NCBI RefSeq assembly: GCF_004217555.1
Contig: NZ_SHKW01000001.1
Coordinates: 1,240,001 to 1,304,000, forward strand
Length of the DNA: 64,000 nt
Source of the DNA: Edaphobacter modestus
Lineage (GTDB): Bacteria; Acidobacteriota; Terriglobia; Terriglobales; Acidobacteriaceae
Reading direction: 5' to 3'
Shown: positions 60,968 through 64,000 of the stretch, piece by piece
How positions within the stretch are numbered: position 1 is the first letter of the stretch
How the letters are laid out: each line of letters starts with the position of its first letter
Notes under the pieces: generated by a model
Databases searched by the model: none
What the model was told of the DNA's origin: nothing
The model's input: only the letters and a program-made list of their open reading frames with translations
Program-made: the position numbers and the translations under genes

Positions 60968-61697
60968 CCTGCTGGACGTGAGGATGAGGCATCGCGTGGG
61001 CGGGGTGGCGCTTGATGTGGAGTTTGGGCTGACGGCTCCGTGGACGGTGCTGTTTGGACCGTCGGGGAGCGGAAAGACGACGGTGCTGCGGGCGATTGCG
61101 GGATTCGTGCGTCCGGCGGAGGGGCGGATCGTGAAAGGCGGCGACGTGCTGATCGACACCGCTGCCGGGGAGTTTGTTCCCGCGCATCGACGGCCGGTGC
61201 GCAGCGCGGCGCAGACGGCATGGCTGTTTCCGCACAAGACAGTGCGCTGGAATTTGGTCTATGGCAACGGATGGACGACGAAGCCTGTCGACGGGATGGG
61301 AGTTGCGGAAGAGGTGATGTCGTTGTTTCGGCTTCGCGAGCTTGCGGACCGGATGCCGGCGGACCTGAGCGGAGGCGAGAGGCAGCGAGTCTCGGTGGCA
61401 CGAACGGTGGTGTCGGCGCGGACGTTCCGTGGGGCGGTGTGTCCGCTGCTCTTGCTGGACGAACCGTTCACGGGACTGGACGCCGCGCTGCGCGATGAGC
61501 TTGTGATCGGGCTGCGGGAGTGGCTTGGGCTGTGGAAGGTTCCGGTGCTGTCGGTGACCCATGATCTGGGTGAGGCGTTTCAGCTGGGAGCTGAGGTGAT
61601 CAAGCTCGCCGATGGAAGGATTGTGGAGCAGGGGCAGGTGGAGGTGGTGCTGGCGGAGGAGCGACGCCGGCTGCTGGAACGGCTTCGAGCGGAGTGA
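60939..61697 (+). CDS. modC: Molybdate ABC transporter ATP-binding protein (short form)
   Basis: The 252-residue ATPase shows Walker A FGPSGSGKTTVLRA, Q-loop QTAWLFPHKTV, signature LSGGERQRVSVARTV, Walker B LLLLDEPFTGLD and switch His SVTHDLGEAF. It ends soon after the ATPase domain, so the C-terminal molybdate-sensing MOP/TOBE domain of classical ModC (about 350 residues) is missing. It overlaps modB by 29 bases; a TTG at 60957 would reduce this overlap. Confidence 0.9.
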   Translation: MEGRPTLSDSLLDVRMRHRVGGVALDVEFGLTAPWTVLFGPSGSGKTTVLRAIAGFVRPAEGRIVKGGDVLIDTAAGEFVPAHRRPVRSAAQTAWLFPHKTVRWNLVYGNGWTTKPVDGMGVAEEVMSLFRLRELADRMPADLSGGERQRVSVARTVVSARTFRGAVCPLLLLDEPFTGLDAALRDELVIGLREWLGLWKVPVLSVTHDLGEAFQLGAEVIKLADGRIVEQGQVEVVLAEERRRLLERLRAE

Positions 61698-61768
61698 GGG
61701 GATGGCCACTGGAGGACGCGTGGAAGGTCAGTGGGTTCAGCGTGGATTTGTGGCAGCTTTGAAGAAAT

Positions 61769-61800
61769 ACTGAGATTCTTCGCCTTTGGCTCAGAATGAC
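61769..61800 (-). repeat. Dispersed repeat family 1, copy after modC
   Basis: On the minus strand it reads GTCATTCTGAGCCAAAGGCG then AAGAATCTCAGT, nearly identical to the copies at 2289-2320 and 46375-46408. Confidence 0.7.
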
Positions 61801-61824
61801 GGACTTTATTCGGAAGGGCAGAGA

Positions 61825-61936
61825 GTGCCAGAAGGGCGGGCTGTGCTCGGACGGGTGGGTGTGCTCGGAAGGACGGGCTGTGCTAGGAAGGACAAACGGT
61901 GCGCGACAGGACGGGCTGTGCTCGATCGGCGCGGGA
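61825..61936. repeat. Degenerate 18-19 bp tandem array before the murB stop
   Basis: GTGC(T/C)(C/A)GGAAGGACGGGCT-like units begin at 61825, 61843, 61861, 61880, 61899 and 61918. The array lies between convergent modC and murB. Confidence 0.7.
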
Positions 61937-61950
61937 AATAATGGCAATTG

Positions 61951-63006
61951 TTAGCCGAGCTGGACAGGCTCCTGCTCGAGCTGGATTCCGAAGAGCGTTT
62001 TTATCTTGTGCTGGATGGCATCGCGCAGCGCGAGGATGTCGGCGGCGGTGGCGTTGCACCGATTGATGAGGGCGAGGGTGTGGCGGGAGGAGATTCCGGC
62101 GTTGCCCATGGCGTAACCCTTGACGAACCCGGCGCGCTCGAGCAGCCAGGCGGCGGGCAGCTTGATGCGGCCGTCTTCTGCGGGCCAGTGGGGAATCTGA
62201 TCGGGACCGAGATGGAGGGTTGAGGCGATGCGCTCGAGGGTGTCGGGCGCGACGATGGGATTTTTGAAGAAGGAGCCTGCGCTGCGGGAGTCGGGCTCTC
62301 CTTCGACGATCAGCATACCCTTGGCGTGACGGATCTCGCGGACGGCGTGGTAGACCTCAAGCGGCGTTGGCTGGGCGTCGCCGAAGTGGCGAGTGAGATC
62401 GGCGTAGGTGAGCTGCGGACGGCGATCGCGGTCGAAGCGGAAGGTGACGGCGGTGACGATGTAGCGGCCACGGTGCGTGGTGTTGAAGATGCTGCGGCGG
62501 TAGGCGAAGCCGCACTCGTGATTGGAGAGATCGACGAAGCGCATGGTCTCGAGATCGAGAGCGCGGACGGAGACGATGGTGCCCGAGACCTCCTGACCGT
62601 AGGCGCCTACGTTCTGGACGGGGGTTCCACCGACGGTGCCGGGGATTCCGGCGAGGCATTCGACGCCGCTGATTCCCTGCTGGCAGACAGAGAGGACGAA
62701 GGCGTTCCAGTCGAGGCCGGCGGGAACGGTGAAGTCGATATGGCCGCCGCTCCGGGTGGAGACGGTGCGACGGTCGAGAGCGATGCGAAGGACGAGGCCG
62801 TCGAAGCCGGTGTCGGAGATGAGGAGGTTGCTTCCGCCGCCGAGGACGAAGAGCTTAAGCGAACGCTGGCGGGCGAAGGCGACCGCTTCGAGCAGCCCGG
62901 CTTCGGTGGTGATCTCCGAAAAGAAGCGTGCCGGGCCGCCGATCCGGAGCGTGGTGAAGGGAGCCAGGGAGATGTTCTGCTGGATATCGATGGCGACGGG
63001 CTGCAC
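61951..63006 (-). CDS. murB: UDP-N-acetylmuramate dehydrogenase
   Basis: The 351-residue flavoenzyme has TTLRIGGPARFFSEI, FVLGGGSNLLIS, GIPGTVGGTPVQNVGAYGQ, the Tyr/Arg pair in CGFAYRRSIFN, and the proton-donor Ser in SAGSFFKNP. It reduces UDP-GlcNAc-enolpyruvate to UDP-MurNAc with NADPH in cytoplasmic peptidoglycan synthesis. The YRRS loop indicates a type I-like MurB. It stands alone, away from the usual mur cluster. Confidence 0.95.
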   Translation of the reverse strand: MQPVAIDIQQNISLAPFTTLRIGGPARFFSEITTEAGLLEAVAFARQRSLKLFVLGGGSNLLISDTGFDGLVLRIALDRRTVSTRSGGHIDFTVPAGLDWNAFVLSVCQQGISGVECLAGIPGTVGGTPVQNVGAYGQEVSGTIVSVRALDLETMRFVDLSNHECGFAYRRSIFNTTHRGRYIVTAVTFRFDRDRRPQLTYADLTRHFGDAQPTPLEVYHAVREIRHAKGMLIVEGEPDSRSAGSFFKNPIVAPDTLERIASTLHLGPDQIPHWPAEDGRIKLPAAWLLERAGFVKGYAMGNAGISSRHTLALINRCNATAADILALRDAIQHKIKTLFGIQLEQEPVQLG

Positions 63007-63144
63007 GGGTTTGAGGGTACATCAGGCAAGTCGGAAAAGGCGAAGGCGGGAGGGCGAGGATGACGTCCTTTGGGCAGCCCGGTACAATGGAAAGGAGAAG
63101 ACGTATGCACACGCTGGTTGGCGAAATCTTCAAGGGGGAAGTCA

Positions 63145-63570
63145 ATGTATCCAGAGATTATGGTGATACCGATGCGCGAGGAGCTGACTCGCGCTGGGCT
63201 GAATGAGGCTCGCACGGCTGCCGAGGTGGATTCGGCCCTGGCACAGCCCGGGACCACGATGGTTGTCGTCAACTCGATCTGCGGCTGCGCGGCGGGCAAG
63301 ATGCGTCCGGGCGTTCGGCTGGCGATGCAGCACGCGACGAAGCCGGACCACTCCGTGACGGTGTTTGCGGGGCAGGATCGTGAGGCGACCGAGAAGGCGC
63401 GTGGCTACTTCGGCGGGCATCCGCCAACCTCGCCGGCGATCGCGATTCTGCGCGATGGCCAGCTGGTGTACCTGATGCAGCGCTCGGCGATCGAGACCTC
63501 GACGGCTCCGGCGATTGCCCAGGAGCTGACGCGCGCGTTCGATACGTACTGCGCGACGACCACGGCGTAG
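63145..63570 (+). CDS. BrxA/BrxB-family bacilliredoxin (DUF1094)
   Basis: The 141-residue protein starts MYPEIMVIPMREELTRAG and has the CGC active site in NSICGCAAGKMRPG, followed by FGGHPPTSPAIAILRDG. Bacilliredoxins remove bacillithiol from S-thiolated proteins; organisms without bacillithiol may use another thiol. AAGGGGG precedes the ATG. A strong terminator follows, so it is likely monocistronic. Confidence 0.92.
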   Translation: MYPEIMVIPMREELTRAGLNEARTAAEVDSALAQPGTTMVVVNSICGCAAGKMRPGVRLAMQHATKPDHSVTVFAGQDREATEKARGYFGGHPPTSPAIAILRDGQLVYLMQRSAIETSTAPAIAQELTRAFDTYCATTTA

Positions 63571-63588
63571 ATTTCATTCGTACTTTCG

Positions 63589-63634
63589 CGAAGGCCGGAT
63601 CTCGAGACAGACTCGAGATCCGGCCTTCGTGTTT
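63589..63634 (+). terminator. Strong terminator after the bacilliredoxin gene
   Basis: CGAAGGCCGGATCTCGAG (63589-63606) is mirrored exactly at 63612-63629 around a five-base loop and followed by TGTTT. An 18-bp perfect stem. Confidence 0.8.
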
Positions 63635-63678
63635 CCGGCCTCATCCCATGGCCGGAACATGCCGATAGTGGAAGTAAC

Positions 63679-64000
63679 ATGACCACTTTCGGCCTATCCC
63701 CTGCCGGCTTTTCGCCGGCCCATTTTGCCGTTGCCGGGACCCCACGAGATGCGGTTGCAGATAAGCCTGCGCTGGTTGGCGATGGAAGCGCGATGCAGCG
63801 GCTGCGACTGCAGATCGAGCGTATTGGCCCTCACTTTCGCACGGTACTGATACGCGGAGAGATTGGCACGGGCAAGGAATTGGCGGGCAGGGCGCTGCAC
63901 GCCAGGGGAGACCGTGCCGAGGGTCCCTTCGTGGTGTGCCATACGGCCAGACTCGGCGAGATGAATGAAGGGCGGGAGAACGACCTGATCGAGTCGATGG
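63679..64000 (+). CDS. Sigma-54 activator-type AAA+ protein (3' partial)
   Basis: The frame starts at ATG 63679 (GGAAG upstream) and is open at the right edge. Residues ~27-107 match the start of a sigma-54 interaction domain: LVGDGSAMQRLRLQIERI, then the Walker A region LIRGEIGTGKELAGRALH and a following FVVCHTARL segment. The normal wording is GExGTGKE, which is present. There is no room for an N-terminal receiver domain; a ~26-residue leader precedes the ATPase. It would remodel sigma-54 RNA polymerase, or be a degenerate relative. The C-terminal DNA-binding part is not visible. Confidence 0.75.
   Translation, partial: MTTFGLSPAGFSPAHFAVAGTPRDAVADKPALVGDGSAMQRLRLQIERIGPHFRTVLIRGEIGTGKELAGRALHARGDRAEGPFVVCHTARLGEMNEGRENDLIESM

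Noticed and set aside
61825..61936. Possible CRISPR array
   Set aside because: The 18-19 bp units are directly contiguous with no spacers, and no cas genes are present. It is a tandem repeat.

Overview
The window reads as chromosomal DNA of an acidobacterium, most likely class Terriglobia (the Granulicella/Edaphobacter/Terriglobus group). This is inferred from the GC-rich, densely coding sequence, an Oar-like TonB receptor with a carboxypeptidase-type plug, small secreted CCRxxGxHxC proteins, a Cys/His 'PGGxRCGSPA' protein, and short dispersed repeats that translate as VILSEAKNL. No rRNA operon, CRISPR array, intact phage or insertion sequence was found. There is one tRNA gene.

Layout. 1-3.6 kb: the 3' part of a giant fusion of a sodium-solute symporter, a beta-lactamase-fold hydrolase and a NamZ muramidase. 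3.7-4.4 kb: phoU. 4.4-9.2 kb: sulfite assimilation, with a siroheme-dependent sulfite/nitrite reductase behind a cysteine-codon leader ORF and terminator, a receiver-domain protein, and the two siroheme synthesis genes. 9.2-11.2 kb: a secreted MetX-like hydrolase and a Fpg/Nei glycosylase. 11.8-15.8 kb: a TonB receptor with two related Cys/His-rich exported proteins. 15.9-19.7 kb: a nuclease-fold protein, a berberine-bridge-type flavoenzyme and a Tat-exported dipeptidase. 20-23.8 kb: a decaying stretch with two broken paralogues of an unknown family and a frameshifted diguanylate cyclase. 24.1-27.6 kb: an amino-sugar operon (symporter, nagB, nagA). 27.6-29.1 kb: a methyltransferase divergent from a MarR regulator, with palindromic operators between them. 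29.3-33.3 kb: a Tat-exported PLP-fold protein, a small helical protein, an unusual tRNA-Arg and ispG.

33.3-36.6 kb: glycosyltransferase, MFS carrier and the acidobacterial Cys/His protein, all leftward and overlapping. 36.9-37.7 kb: an AT-richer membrane-protein gene split by an in-frame stop. 37.7-44.2 kb: sugar-acid metabolism (HAD phosphatase, SDR, gluconokinase, tagaturonate epimerase, LarA homologue, dienelactone hydrolase) and a PEP-CTERM protein. 44.3-48.8 kb: a CAP-domain protein and GDP-fucose/exopolysaccharide genes. 48.9-55.5 kb: two oligopeptide ABC permeases on opposite strands, a phosphoesterase, an MFS carrier and a CorC-type protein. 56.3-59.4 kb: thioredoxin, thrB, thrC. 59.5-61.7 kb: modABC. 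62-64 kb: murB, a bacilliredoxin and the start of a sigma-54 activator-type gene.

The main finding is the apparent cysteine-responsive attenuator before the sulfite reductase gene: a 28-codon ORF with nine Cys codons, a promoter that places transcription start on its ATG, and an intrinsic terminator before the reductase. Secondary findings are the tripartite symporter-hydrolase-NamZ fusion, the TonB/CCRxxGxHxC cluster, a 24-bp MarR-type palindrome centred on a start codon, a tRNA with a swapped 19-56 tertiary pair, and several minisatellites and dispersed repeat families. All functional calls rest on motif recognition by eye; no database search or folding program was run.
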